Below are positions 1 to 11,591 of a stretch of DNA of 25,360 nt, piece by piece. The first letter of the stretch is position 1, and each line of letters opens with the position of its first letter. The notes beneath the pieces are model-generated. The model searched no databases. It was given only the letters and a program-made list of their open reading frames with translations, and was not told where the DNA came from. Source of the DNA: Chromera velia (taxonomy: Eukaryota > Sar > Chromeraceae); assembly GCA_018398765.1 (NCBI GenBank), contig JAHBMJ010001864.1, forward strand, positions 1 through 25,360, in the 5' to 3' direction. A program made the position numbers and the translations under genes.

Positions 1-12
1 ACACACACACAA

Positions 13-83
<71 letters not shown>

Positions 84-103
84 CACACACACGAACACAC
101 ACA

Positions 104-164
<61 letters not shown>

Positions 165-220
165 AAACACACACACACGCACACACACACAAACACACAC
201 ACACACACACGCACACACAC
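1..220. repeat. Interrupted (CA)n microsatellite
   Basis: About 220 bases of CA dinucleotides broken by occasional AAAC and CG steps form the left edge of the window. On the minus strand this is (GT)n, lying just downstream of the candidate splice donors of the Piezo-like exon, so it is probably intronic. The window starting inside it suggests an assembly break at the repeat. Confidence 0.97.
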
Positions 221-227
221 CCCATTA

Positions 228-1928
228 TTACACCCGCGCAGTCTCCTCACAAACCTTTTCGAACAGGGTGTAGTCATCCGGGAGGCAAGACGCATTCCCA
301 ACCAGCGGCCCTCCAAAGTGGGGCCAAGAGATGTTGTACAGAAAGTTGGCGGCCCAGAGGATCATCCCAAACGGAAAGATGGCCCCGAAAAGCCATCGAC
401 TCTGCTCGAGACGATCCTCTAAAAGTCGGCAAAGCGCAATGCCCAAGAGAACAAAAGTCGCAAGAGACGGGAACAGAATCGCCCACAGAAAGAGACCAAC
501 ATTCAATAAAAACGGCCCTGCTTTTTCAATCACACCCAACACAAGTCTTCCAGTTTTGTATGTCAGCGCACGCACACGCGCCGCAAAGGAAACCGGTCGG
601 AGCGCCCGTCCCCGTCTCTCCCCCACCTCTACCAAGTCATCCTCTTCCAGCTCTGCGTCCAGCTCTTCCTCCTCTCCCTCACTCATATCTTCTTCTTGTG
701 TGTCACGTTGACGACTCCGCCCTGCCATCCGAGGCGAATCCTCGGCCGCCATCAGGTCGGGAGGCGGAGGAGCGGAATGGAGGGCCTCCTCTTGGAGAAG
801 GAGACGGCTCCCCCTCCGTGAGTTGGACGCAAACTTAACCCCTCTTTCAGTTTGACTGTCCGGGGTTTCTGCGTCTCTGGGAGTATGCTCACCCCCCCGT
901 CTCTCTCCCCTCTCCAACACCCCCCTTTCGTCCTCCTCTTCCTCTTCTTCGTCAGAGCCCAAGTCTTCATCTTCCATCACGCCCTCATCTCCCTCCCCGT
1001 CTCCGTCGCTGTAGGACTCAGGAAGGAAAGAGCCCTTCCGGTAAGGGGGTCGCGTGCTCATTGCTGCTGCAATTTCGTCACGCGGAAGGTACACGGGGGG
1101 CAGCCACTGGCACATGAAGACAAGAAGTGCCAGGTTGGCAGCGTAGTCTGCCAACAGGAGTTGCCCGAAGCAAGAGAAGAAGCTCTTGTCAGACGAGTGG
1201 GTGTTTAGGAGAAAGTGCGGGTCGGGGGCCAGACCCAGAAGACTGTATGAATTCAAGTCTGACCCCAGTTTGTTTTGAAGGAAACTGAAAGTAAACAGAT
1301 ACTGAACGACGGTGCAGACCCCACACCACACCACAAGAATGTACATTGCATCGATGTTCCACTCTGGCAGTCCGTACGCCAGCCCGATCAAGCAAAAGAT
1401 GAAGACAATGAAATACGGAATCATCAACAGACAGGGATTCACTGCAAGACAGAAGCTGACGAGGAACATGGTGGTGAACCGCCAGAACCCCGCAGACCGA
1501 CTTCTATACGGTCCATTCTGCACCCCCAGCTTGCGGAAGAGGAAGACCAACAGACTGGCTACAAATACAAGCACGTCTGGAAGTACAAACTGGAGCACGC
1601 CCGACACACTCCAATCGGATGGAACCCCAAAGCCAACAACCTGGAGGAAGTGCGGCTCCACATCTCCAGCGTTGAACTTCCCCGTTGCCACCCAGAAGGA
1701 GGTGGACCCCACCTTCAGGACCACTATTGAAGTCGAGATACAGAAGAGTACAATGCTGAACACAGATATGACCCCAGCCCGGAGCACAATGCGCTGGAAG
1801 CAAGCGCAAATGCCCAGTGTAAAGTAGACCAAGGAGATCACTGACAGCTGACCAAACACCGCGCACAAGATCAGTGTGAAGGGTGAGATGATCTGGCTGA
1901 GCAGTCTGTGGAGCATTGCCGATCCCAT
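228..1928 (-). CDS. Piezo-like mechanosensitive ion channel, N-terminal exon (partial)
   Basis: Open frame of 566 codons from ATG at 1928; the frame also extends 11 codons upstream to a TTG, but the ATG is preferred. Piezo proteins are large trimeric cation channels opened by membrane tension, usually about 2,000-2,800 residues, so this would be the first fifth. The N-terminus has a hydrophobic helix followed by ISLVYF (residues 31-36), matching the SLVY motif of Piezo N-termini. A LPDV segment near residue 116 fits the conserved 'PD' before the next helices. A YSLLGL segment follows helix pairs. A second helical block has WAILFPSLATFVLL, resembling the Piezo WSI-xxxSLLTFVLL signature. Between the helical blocks lies a cytoplasmic-type acidic/charged stretch of about 150 residues. 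The frame ends in a stop at 228-230, but donors AAG|GTTTGT (exon end 255) and CGG|GTGTAA (exon end 234), both phase 0, precede it, so the gene very likely continues left. The family call rests on remembered motifs, not an alignment. Confidence 0.7.
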   Translation of the reverse strand: MGSAMLHRLLSQIISPFTLILCAVFGQLSVISLVYFTLGICACFQRIVLRAGVISVFSIVLFCISTSIVVLKVGSTSFWVATGKFNAGDVEPHFLQVVGFGVPSDWSVSGVLQFVLPDVLVFVASLLVFLFRKLGVQNGPYRSRSAGFWRFTTMFLVSFCLAVNPCLLMIPYFIVFIFCLIGLAYGLPEWNIDAMYILVVWCGVCTVVQYLFTFSFLQNKLGSDLNSYSLLGLAPDPHFLLNTHSSDKSFFSCFGQLLLADYAANLALLVFMCQWLPPVYLPRDEIAAAMSTRPPYRKGSFLPESYSDGDGEGDEGVMEDEDLGSDEEEEEEDERGVLERGERRGGEHTPRDAETPDSQTERGVKFASNSRRGSRLLLQEEALHSAPPPPDLMAAEDSPRMAGRSRQRDTQEEDMSEGEEEELDAELEEDDLVEVGERRGRALRPVSFAARVRALTYKTGRLVLGVIEKAGPFLLNVGLFLWAILFPSLATFVLLGIALCRLLEDRLEQSRWLFGAIFPFGMILWAANFLYNISWPHFGGPLVGNASCLPDDYTLFEKVCEETARV

Positions 1929-2719
1929 CTTCCTTTCTCTTTTCCCTCTCTTCCTGTTCAAGCTTTTCGGTCCTCCTGTGCACAGATGCTCACAGGAAGG
2001 ACCAGGTCAATCTTACGGCGCCACTGTCGGTCGAGTTCACAAACGAACGACAGCGATGGCAGGTTTGAGTCGTTTACGTCTATTGGTCCGAATCTCACCG
2101 AAAGCGCCCATTTGCACACGCAGCGTTGTCACTCGAAAGTTCCTTCGTTTCTAAAAGACTTCAGATGCAGTGCTTGACATTGTTTGGACAAGCGGGAGAT
2201 ACTAAGTAGGAGACCACTCACTTCATGCCTCAAGCTTATACACTTGGTTCACAGTGTGTGTGTAACTTCACACGTACTGCATGAGAATGCATGGTCTGTA
2301 TCGGTCGCACTATTTCTGCCAGATCAGCTCATACAGAGCTCCTCAGAGGGCAGCTCAGCTGCAAGTTTAGCTCGGTCCAAGACATAGGGGGCCCGAGAAA
2401 TCCTGTCTCGTCACATAACGTTTTCACTGAGGTACGTAAATTAATGAATTGAATTGTCAAATTAAATGTCAATTAATTCAATTTAATTATTATACTTAAT
2501 TTAACTAATTAATCAACGCACTTTTCAGGGTACAATACACTTTTCAGGGTACTTACAAGTTACAAATTCCTGGTGCGAATCTGTGTGTGTCACGTGAGAA
2601 GCATCATTGAAGCATCTTTGTGCTCTGAAGTCACACAGTCAGTATGTCAGATGACGTCAAGCACATACATACTGAAACTTTCAAGCACGGGTCGGTAGCA
2701 GGTTCAGGGAGAAGTTGGG
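1929..2719. other. Divergent spacer upstream of the Piezo-like gene
   Basis: No convincing gene on either strand. It contains the presumed 5' UTR and promoter of the Piezo-like gene, then an AT-rich patch (about 2435-2515). Two copies of a 14-base unit, ACTTTTCAGGGTAC, lie near 2519-2552. Confidence 0.6.
2591..2659. promoter_or_regulatory. Two palindromic ACGT-core boxes
   Basis: CACGTG at 2591-2596 (G-box/E-box type) and TGACGTCA at 2652-2659 (CRE type) lie 56 bases apart between two divergent genes. Such palindromes are classic bHLH or bZIP sites. Chance occurrence is possible, and the second lies only about 60 bases from a LINE relic, so a regulatory role is inferred only from position. 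Confidence 0.25.
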
Positions 2720-3110
2720 TGCGATGGATGGATGAGCTGGATTCAGAACCGAATCAAATATTTTTGGCCTCGCAAGAAAGGGGGACAGGGTCTGTCTGAC
2801 TTGGAAGGCACATTCCTTCGTCAGAAGGTGCAGACTCGTTTTGCCTCCCTGGCTGAGGTGCTCTTGAACTCATTTGCCCTCGTGCCTGTCTGAGAGTCAC
2901 GGCAGAGAAAACCTTGCTAGTTGACCGACTTACTTTCCGACTTTCTCGTGAACAGCCTCTGTGGCTCGCATCCCCTCCATTGATGGTTCAGCGACAGTGA
3001 CACCATCTGCTGCGAGGCGAGATAGCAGACGCCCTTTTGGCTGATGGCTGGGACCTCGCAAATGGGTTCAGGGGCGGCCTCCGTGTAACAGGGAAGGAGG
3101 CAAGGAGACG
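2720..3110 (+). pseudogene. Relic of a non-LTR retrotransposon (RT C-terminal region)
   Basis: The frame through 2732-2893 reads KYFWPRKKGGQGLSDLE and then continues into an RFASLAEVL segment. This resembles the 'F-W-P-x-K-x-GG-x-GL-x-D-L' block after the reverse-transcriptase thumb in many LINE ORF2 proteins. It ends in TGA at about 2893. A second frame then continues with similar-looking sequence (PLWLASPP, then a stop, then EIADALLADGWDLANGF), implying at least one frameshift and one nonsense change. The catalytic RT core is absent. This is a different lineage from the LINE at 13252-15753, which lacks the FWPRKKGG block. The relic runs up to the first exon of the PPR gene. Confidence 0.5.
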
Positions 3111-3112
3111 TC

Positions 3113-6100
3113 ATGCCTATTGGGGGAAGGGCTCGACGCTTGGCGGGATGTCTGGTCTCCTTCGTGGCGTTTGTGCTCTCTTCAGACCCGGCACTCGCCA
3201 CACGTCAGTGCTTCTGCTTCTCTCAGTCACCTTCGTTGCTTGCATTCGTGCACATGCAACCCCTCTTCCGCCCCCCTCACCCTCCCCCCTCCTTTGTTCC
3301 GATCCTGCATGTACCGTTCTCCCCCTGGTCTCTTCACCCCATGCGTGTGTGAATGCAGACGGGAGGAATTCATCTCGGAGACCGGCAGGAAGGGATTCGC
3401 TCTTTCTTCCCATCGGCGGCCCCGGAAATTATCTCTTCAGGCACAGGCGGAGGCCAATCGGTAAGTGTGGTACTCAAGGTTACCCGCTAACCTGTGATTC
3501 AGACTCTCCTTATGACTTGTTCCCCTCGTTCTCCATCCTGCACCGCCATAAGACCCTCCCGTGTCTGCTGCTACCACCTCGAGATGGGATGGGCGGGACA
3601 TTCTTTTTTGATGGAGTTGTGTATGGCGTTCATCTCTCCTCTCTTATCTCCTTTTCTCTTTCTTCTGCTCATTCTGTGCAGGAGAACGCCAAGAAAGGCA
3701 GCGAGCTCTGTCCCGCAAAGGCGCTCTCCGGCCCCTGGAAGCCCAGCCGAAGGTGACAGAGGCAGACGGAGTGGCAACGGAAAGGGAGAGTACGGAGGAG
3801 AGGGGTCTGCTGGGGGGCGAGGACACCCATGGACTCGCAGAGGAGGTTGGTGACTTCAACATTGATTGATGCAGGGTGATGCAAAGTGACTAAGCTATTA
3901 GAGCTGTACCGGGGTTTTGAGACTGATAGCTTCTGAAACACTGCTTGCAGGCATTTCGCTTTTCATTTTCTCCCGTCCTGCGTTTCCCACAAGGCTCCTC
4001 TGTTGCCTTCCACTTCCTCTCTGAATTAAGCGGGGGCAAAATCTCCCAGAGTCCATCAGAGTCGCTCACAAATTTGAACCAAAACTCACGTGCGTGCAGG
4101 TCATGAACCAAGCCCTCGAGATTGGGGGACGAAATTTGTCACCCCGCTGGCGAAGGGGAACCGGTCTTCGCAGCCCCCCGACAGAGGAAGTTTCCCGTCT
4201 CCGCGCACGATTTGCAGCCCAGACACATGCGGTGGTGGACATGGCTTCAGAGGGAAGGGTGCTGGAAGCTCTCAGCCTTGCAAAGAAACTCCCTTCGGAA
4301 GTGCTGAGAGAGACGGAGATTTTCGATCGTCTCTTAAGCCTCCTGTTGAGTGTTTCGGAGCGCAGAAAGACCCCCCTCAGTCTTCCTCTGTCAATCAGAG
4401 GAGCCATGCAGGAATTTGGGGTTTCCGAGTCCCCCAAAACTTTCGATCGTCTTCTGGAGCTTTTGGGACGGGAGCAGATGGAGGCGAGTGGGGAGGAGAG
4501 GAGGGAGGCGATTGAAATGCTCTGTGGGGAGATGTTTCAGAGGGGACTTCTTCTGAGCAGGAGTACTGCAGAGAGGGTACTCAAAGCGAACGTGATTCTT
4601 GCAAAACAACAAGGAGGAACATGGGCAACAGCGCCCTCCTTCGAGTTTCTTTTCAAGTTCGCATGCCCCGCTTCCGTTGTTTCCACATTCTACCGCAGAA
4701 TGCTAGAGGCAGTCCCCGACGTCTTCCCGGGGGATTCTCCAGAGTCCCGTTTGGCCTCTGTGGGGCTCTTGAGGGATCTGGTCAGAGTGGGTGTCCCTAT
4801 CGACTCCCCCTCTGTCAGCAGTATTCTGTCGCGTCTGTTGAAGGCAAGAGATTTACAAGGAATCAGTGAGAGCGTGCTGCTTTTGCAGACGCTCGAAGAT
4901 GGGGGGCAGGAGATAAATATGGGACTTTATGAGAGCGTTCTCCAAGCGATGACGCAGTCAGAAAACCGGGGGGGGTATTGGAGAGATGCAATGTGGGTAC
5001 TAGAGAGAATGGAGAAGCGGGGGGGGAGGCCGTCGGTGCGGGTGTATAATTCTGTTCTTTCTCTGCTGGCCCAAGCAGAAGGGGGGAGCGTCTGGAGGGA
5101 AGCCGAAAAGATCTTCGAGCGCCTCCAGTCACCCCTGACTGCGTGCACGCCAGACACCGGCACATACAGTGCAATGCTAGAGAACTATTCAAAAGCGGTT
5201 TGGGAAGTGGGTGAAGGGGGGGGGCACAGAAGGGACACGTGGACTTCTGCACAGGCCGTAGCGAAGATGGCAAAACAGAAAGGTGTGTCCCTGGATCTGA
5301 GTGGGTACACTTCTCTGATCCACTGTGCGCGCTCCTCTCTGTCTCTCAACGATCGGTGGGGGGTGGTTTTGGGTTTGTGGGACGAGATGGTGAAGAAGGG
5401 GATCACCCCTGACAGTGATACAGCGGTAGGGATGTTGAAAACGTTGGAGTTGTTTGAGAGTGATCAGTTGGGGATGCAACAGGGGTGGGATCAGTTGTGT
5501 CCTCGCCTGAGGGCAGCAGGGATCGATTTGACAGAGCTGCATGTTGCGATCCCCAAACAGCTCCTGAGGTACATCAACCCCATCCCGAAAGCCCATCTCT
5601 GGGATGGTTTCCATTCCAGTTTGGACGTCGGGGGTGCTGTAGGGGAAAATTCGTTTGTGCCCGCCCCTCTTGTAAATCAGTCTCCCGCCGCTGGGGAGAT
5701 GGACGAGAACCAGCGCGTAGCCCTGCTCAGTTCCGCGCTTTCCGAATGCCTGAAGGGGGGGGAGGGAAGCTGGAGTTGGGAGGCCCTAGATCGCATGTTG
5801 GCAGAGGTGAAGAGGAGTGGGCTGAGCCCTGACACGGGAACATACACCCTCTTGCTCCGTTCATTGAACTCGTGCCTAGAGGCCGGAAAGGAGCGCTGGG
5901 CTGGTGCTCTGAATATTGTACGTCATATGGACTTACAGGGTGTCCAGGCAGACTGGGGTGTGTGTCTAGGGGTAATCAGTGCAGCGAGGGGGGAGCCTTT
6001 GCAGTCCGTTGTTCCTGTTGTTCTCCGCCTCATCGATCAAGCCGCTTCGATGGAGAGGCACTCCACTGCCCCGTCCTCCCAACCCCCTCCCTCCCAACCC

Positions 6101-9100
6101 CCTCCCTCCTTTCATTCGACCCCAGAGGAGGGAGAGAGAGCTCCGGCCGATCCTAGCGTGTGGTCTGCAGTGATTGCGTGTGTTGTCGAAAACTGCACAG
6201 GGGTCCTCGTTTGGGATCTGGTGAATTCGATAGCCGATTTGATGAGGAAAGTTAGGGTCCGTCCTTCGATCGAGATTGCGAATTATCTTCTCATCGTCTC
6301 ACGTGGAAGTACACACCGACGGCTAGCAGTTCCCTCCCAATGGGAAAACCTCCAAGCCACAATTCTGACTCTCCGAGCAGCGACTGGTTCGCTGACAACC
6401 CCTGAAGCAACAGCAACAGCAACCGAAACAGACCCGTCTGATCTGGATGCGGTCGTATGTGACATCGTTGCCGGACTTGAGTCAGAGAGGGATGGGTTGA
6501 GCGTTCGAAAACGACGTTCCTCTCTGATCCTCGAATTTGTCCTCTCACTAGTCATGGCTGGGAAAGGGGAGGTAGCATTGGGGGTGGCTGAACACGCCAT
6601 CAAGACGGAAGAGATTGACACGGGTGCAGAATTTTGCGTCTCCCTTTTGAGATGCTTTGCACAAGCCCTCGAGCTGATCGCTTCCTCAGGCGCGTCTGAT
6701 CCCATTCCGACACTTGAGACTCTCATGCGTTACTTCCGAAATCTCAGAAGCAACGGGGTTAGGCTGTCTGTGCATGTCCACCGTGAGATTCTGCGTGCCG
6801 TCTCTGTCTCCTCCCCGCTGTGTAGAAGTGCGTGGGAGTGTGCAGAGGAGATTTTCTCTGACATTCCTGTTGCAATCCCAGATGAGGAGTTCCGTGCAGG
6901 GGGGAGGGGAAGCAGACAAATTCAGGTTCCCTCCATGTCCATGAAATCGAACATGTATGCATCGCTCGTGGGGGCATATGCCGGGGCACCTGGGGGCGCG
7001 GAGTGGGCCCGTGCAGTTCGTGCCTACAGGCAGATGGTAAGGGAGGGTATTACAGCTTCATTTTGTCAGCGGTTTGTACTCGGTGCGGTTTTTGTTGCGC
7101 TATCGAGGGCGAATAGCGGCACCCCCGTTGAGGCCTACCACCTTCTGATGAATGACGCACGCCCCCTCCTGGAGGAGCCCCTAGATCATTCTGGCTTCAA
7201 GCTCAGGTTGGGCATCATTAGTGCCAACGGGGCTTGGCCAGGGGGGCCAAGGGTGAACAAGATCATCGAGGTTGTCAGATCGGCAAGGCGTTCGGCTGTC
7301 TCCCTCAGCCGTCGCCCTCACTTGTCCGATGCAGACCTCCATAAGCACATGTGGCGGGTTGTGTCGAAGTCCATCAAAACCCTGTCAGACATCCCAGTGC
7401 CCACTGCAGATGATTTCAAGGCAGGAGTCGAAATAGCAGCATGCGCACCGCCAGCACCACCGCCCTCTGTCCACGACACGCCCACTGAAAGGGGGTACAA
7501 GGGTGGCAGCAGGGCAGTGAGGGGGCATGCCAGGCGGGGGGGTCAGGGGAAATCAGAATCCTCTGAGAGAGAGTACAGTTCCTTTAGCTTCCTCGGGGAG
7601 ACGTTGGCTGACCTGCTCATTGCTGTGACAGAGAACGGAAGCGTTGATCGTTCCGATGTATCCCTCCTAGAATATATGAAGCAACGAGGAGCAGCAACAC
7701 ACATCGCCACCATTGTCACCATGGCAACGCGCCTGTCCTCAACCGCCGAAATCGCAGCAGCACATCCGTTCCGACTTCTCTGGCTGCTCCGACACGCAGA
7801 GGCAGTCGCAGGAGCCGCTCCCCTGTCTGTGTACACCGCTGTGCTCACATCCCTTGCAGCTGTGCAGGCACCCTGGGCAGGCCAGGCTGCTTTGTCTGTC
7901 CTTCGTCGAATGGCACACAGCCACGGGGTGTGTCCTGATTTTCTCAGCTTTCAGCTGACCCTGGATGCCCTTGAGGGCGGGGGGGGGGAAATCGGCAGTT
8001 TCGTTGAGGCCGTTCTCGAGCTGATAGCCGACTTTGGAGGGGGGTATGATAGGGAGTGGGTTTCAAATATCTTGGTCAGACGTATCTTTTCCGCCCTTGA
8101 AGGAACCACAGGGAGTGGGAGAGCGGCACTCCGTGTGTTTTCAAAACTTGATTCGTTGAAATTGGCCGAATCCTGCCTTCCGGGTCCTACCCTGGTCTTC
8201 CTTCTGAATCTGATCGCATCGGATCAGGAGAGTGAGGGGACGGAGGGGTTGTGGGAGGATGCGATGAAAGTTTGGAGGTGGACACTCTCACTGCCTGTGA
8301 GCACACACCGCACAGCTGCACCCTCCCGTGCTAGCCCCCAGGTAGCGATCGCCCTCCTGCGTGTCCTCTCGAATGCAAAGGGAGACGGGGGAGTCCGCGC
8401 GGCTTCTGGGCTTTTGGAAGAGTGGGTGGGTCTAGGGGGGGCACCGTGGGGTGTGGGAGAGGGGGGGTCTCAGGAAAGTGTGGTAAGAGGGGTTGTCAGA
8501 GCATTTGCATCAGTTGCATGCAAGTGCAACGACTGGAATGAGGGTAGAAAGCTGTTGCTGCGTCTAACGGAGACGGCCCCTCAGTGGGCAGGGATGACGA
8601 CAAAAAAGGCATTCCACATAGGTCTCTCAGAGGTGGCACGTCACAAAGATGGTATTGAAAGGGCCCGTGACATTCTGACTGAGATGCGAACGAGAAGCGG
8701 TGAGGAGCTGCAGGTGGCAGATTTTTGCCCCGTCATTGCGTCTTATGCCGCAGCGTGCAGAAGGGAAACGACGGAGACGAGGCTGGCACTCCTCAGAGAG
8801 TCAGTTGAGATGATGATCCGTCAAGGTCCGCAGGGAGTGGTGCCTGACGGTAAGTTTATCCTTTTTTTGACGAAGAAAATCCAGAACATCGGGGACCAGT
8901 TTTGTCTCCCAGAGGTATACTGGCTCATCGGGCTCGTAGAAGAGTTCGAAATCAATTTGCACTGGTCTCAGGCGAGCACGCTGATCAGCCTGCTCATATG
9001 GGGTTCACCTTCCCCCTCTTCTCCAGCCGAGCAAGAAGGAGAACCGTCCGAGAAGGCCGTTGCAGGTCTTCGACTTGTAAAGGCACTCAGACAGTTTTCC

Positions 9101-11176
9101 TGCAATGTTGACCTCAGCACCATGTCAGACATTCTATGGGTGTTTGGGGGTCCAGGCTCCGGGCCGTCTGACTGGCAGCTGGCTTTGGATTTTTTCCGGG
9201 GTCTGAAAAAAGAAGCAAGAGGAAAGAAAAATGGGTGGAAGCCCGGGGTGTTGCATTACCAGTTTCTCTTCCAGGCTCTTGCCCGAGCATCCAGCTCGGG
9301 TTTCGAGAATGCTTGGGTAGTCTCTCTCCTCCTGCGTGAGGAGATGCTGCTTGAAGACAAGCTCGATCCAGATGCTGTCGGATCCACAGCACTTCTCGCC
9401 TCCCTCAAAAGAGCCCCCCGTCCCCACACATACCCATGGGAGTTGGTTGTCGATTTGATCGAGGGGCAAAAGAAGCGGGGGGTGATTCCAACGGCCTCAT
9501 TCTATGAGCTTGCACTCCATGTGTTGGCAAATGCGGGCACAACTCAGGGCCCCCCCGACATTCCTCTTGCGTTAGACCTGTATGAAGAGATGGTCTCCTT
9601 GAGGGGAGTGTCAGGTAAAGGGGTCACGAAAGTCCTCGCCTGTCTGAGCCGAGGGTCAGACCCCAACGCTGTCCCGGCAGCGGAGAGAATTTTCGACGCT
9701 GCGACACAGGAGATCCCTGCTCTTGCTTCTGACCCGACAGTGGTCTCTGGCATGATTGCAGTGTATGCAAAATGTCCGGAGTGGTCCCTGTGGCGTCGAG
9801 CCCTTTCTCTGTACGAAGGGTTAGATCGGTCTGGCTCGCTGTCAGCCCTCAGCGCTCTCTTTCGGGCCCTCGCAAGGGCTCCGGGGGCCAGTCGTTGGCG
9901 GGCAGTCCTGTCGATGTATGATCGCCACAGGAGGGGGGGTCATTCTGTTGACAGCCCCGTGCTCTTTGATGCCATCCTCGAGGCCCTCGAGATGGCAGAC
10001 GAGCCGGTGTCGGACGTGGGAAAGAAGATTCTGATGGACGCCCGGGAGGTTGCATCGAGGGGGAGGGAGATGGTGATGAAACAGGGGCATTATGTTCGTT
10101 ACTTTCGAATTCTTTTGAAGTCTCTCAAGCAGGAGGCAGGGACAGGTGTGCAAGAATTGATGAGAGAGCTTCGAATCATGTGCAGTGAGAATGTGTCACC
10201 GCCTGGCATTTTCTACACCTGTTTGCTCTTTGCGGCTGAGCAGGAAGGGGTGGATGTGCCGGGAAGAGTGGCACTGTTAGAAGAAGTCGGCGCAGTGGTC
10301 CGGGGTGCGGGTTTGGCCCTTTGGCCTCGACTGAGCGAAGTGATTGCACTTCTGCAGATCTCATCGGGGCAGCCTGGAGGTTTCCCTTTTGACCCTGAAG
10401 AGGTGGTGAGTGCATCATCGCACGATGCAGAGCTGCAGGTCCTCCGTCCTGGGGCTGCTGAGATCAGAGAGCACTTTGAAGCAGAGGGAGGGGGGGGGGT
10501 TGCAGAAGAGGGGAGAATAAGTGAGGGTTTGGGGGAGAGAAGGAAGAGCGTTGTCCGAAGTTTGATGGCACCTAGAGATGTGTTGGTGCCGTTCTCGAAG
10601 GCAGTGGGTGAGGGAGAAGAAGAAGGGGGGTGGGGCGGGATGGAGAAAGGAGCGGTAGAAGAAAGAAAGGGAGTTCAAAGGTCGACAGAGCAGCAGTCAG
10701 GCCTGTCATCACAGTCAGTAGGGGGTGAGAAGCGGCCTCTCATGTCTGTGCAGGAGGGTGGGGTGCAGGGGGAAAGTAAGGCAAGAGAGAGAGGAGAGAG
10801 CACTATTCGAGTCGAGGGGAAGGGAGGGGAAGAGAGGGTGGAGGAGTCTCTTGGGGTGTTTGAAGAGACGCTGACTTTCAGTCAAGGGGGTACACTTTCA
10901 ACCTTGCGAGAAAGAGGAACAGAAAGGGAGGTGGTGGCAAAAGGGGAAGCGACCATTCTGTTCGAGAGACCGGATTCAGATAGCGTATTGGAGGCTGTGG
11001 AAGCGGAGCAGTTGAGGTCCCTTTTAGGTTCTTTCGACAGAGGAAAGGGGAGGGGAAGGAGGAGGGCACCGGAGGAAGAGCTGTTTAGAAAACAAGGAAG
11101 ACAAAGAGCAAGGGGCAAGAATTGGCGTAGAGGTAAGGCAAGCGTAGCGCCCCAACCGCAGAGATCCGTGCCTTGA
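3113..11176 (+). CDS. Giant PPR-like repeat protein, probably organelle-targeted (four exons)
   Basis: Exons proposed: 3113-3203, 3359-3460, 3682-3845 and 4100-11176. Introns start GTCAGT, GTAAGT and GTTGGT and end in CAG after pyrimidine tracts. Phases 1, 1 and 0 fit exactly, giving 119 residues upstream of the 2,358-codon last exon. The N-terminus has an Arg-rich start, a hydrophobic core and ALA|TH, like a signal peptide. An Arg/Ser-rich, acid-poor stretch follows (GRNSSRRPAGRDS, FRHRRRPIG), so a bipartite leader for a complex plastid is likely. The body holds many degenerate PPR-type helical pairs, for example VYNSVLSLLAQ, AEKIFERLQ, TYTLLLRSLNSCLEAG and W-x-x-AL-x-x-x-x-x-M. These repeats bind organelle RNA for processing, stability or translation. 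Pro/Gly-rich linkers lie near nt 6060-6130 and 7440-7560. From about nt 10440 the tail is charged and disordered, ending very basic (GKGRGRRR, RGKNWRRGK). An alternative start at 3148 without the first intron reaches the same frame. Confidence 0.82.
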
Positions 11177-11560
11177 TACAATGACTGACGGTTGTATTTG
11201 TCTAGTTAGTAGTAGACGAGCGGGGGAGTGGGGGAAGAGAGCTTGTTGGCCTCTGGCTTCGCATGGGGTGCTCAGCAGGGTGTGAAAGAGAAAAAAAAAG
11301 AATCAAAGTCGTCCATCCATGGTTACTCCGTCCTCCTCCCTCTCTGTTCATGATGCATGGTCGGTAAAATAGTAGTGAAGTGATCAATAATTCTGTCATG
11401 TCTTGTGGTCTCGTTTCTTCTTTTCTCTCTTTTGTGCCATTACGATGAGTGACTGGTTTGTCACTTCTTCTTTCCGTGCCTAGCCCCTCCGTGGCATTAA
11501 TGCAGGAGGGAGGGAGGAGAGGACGCGGATTCTCCTCCTCTGTGGCCGTGCTTGCGGTGT

Positions 11561-11591
<31 letters not shown>

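Noticed and set aside
331-1827. Several plus-strand ORFs opposite the Piezo-like exon
   Set aside because: Antisense shadows; Ser/Pro-rich products reflect the acidic/charged codons on the real strand.
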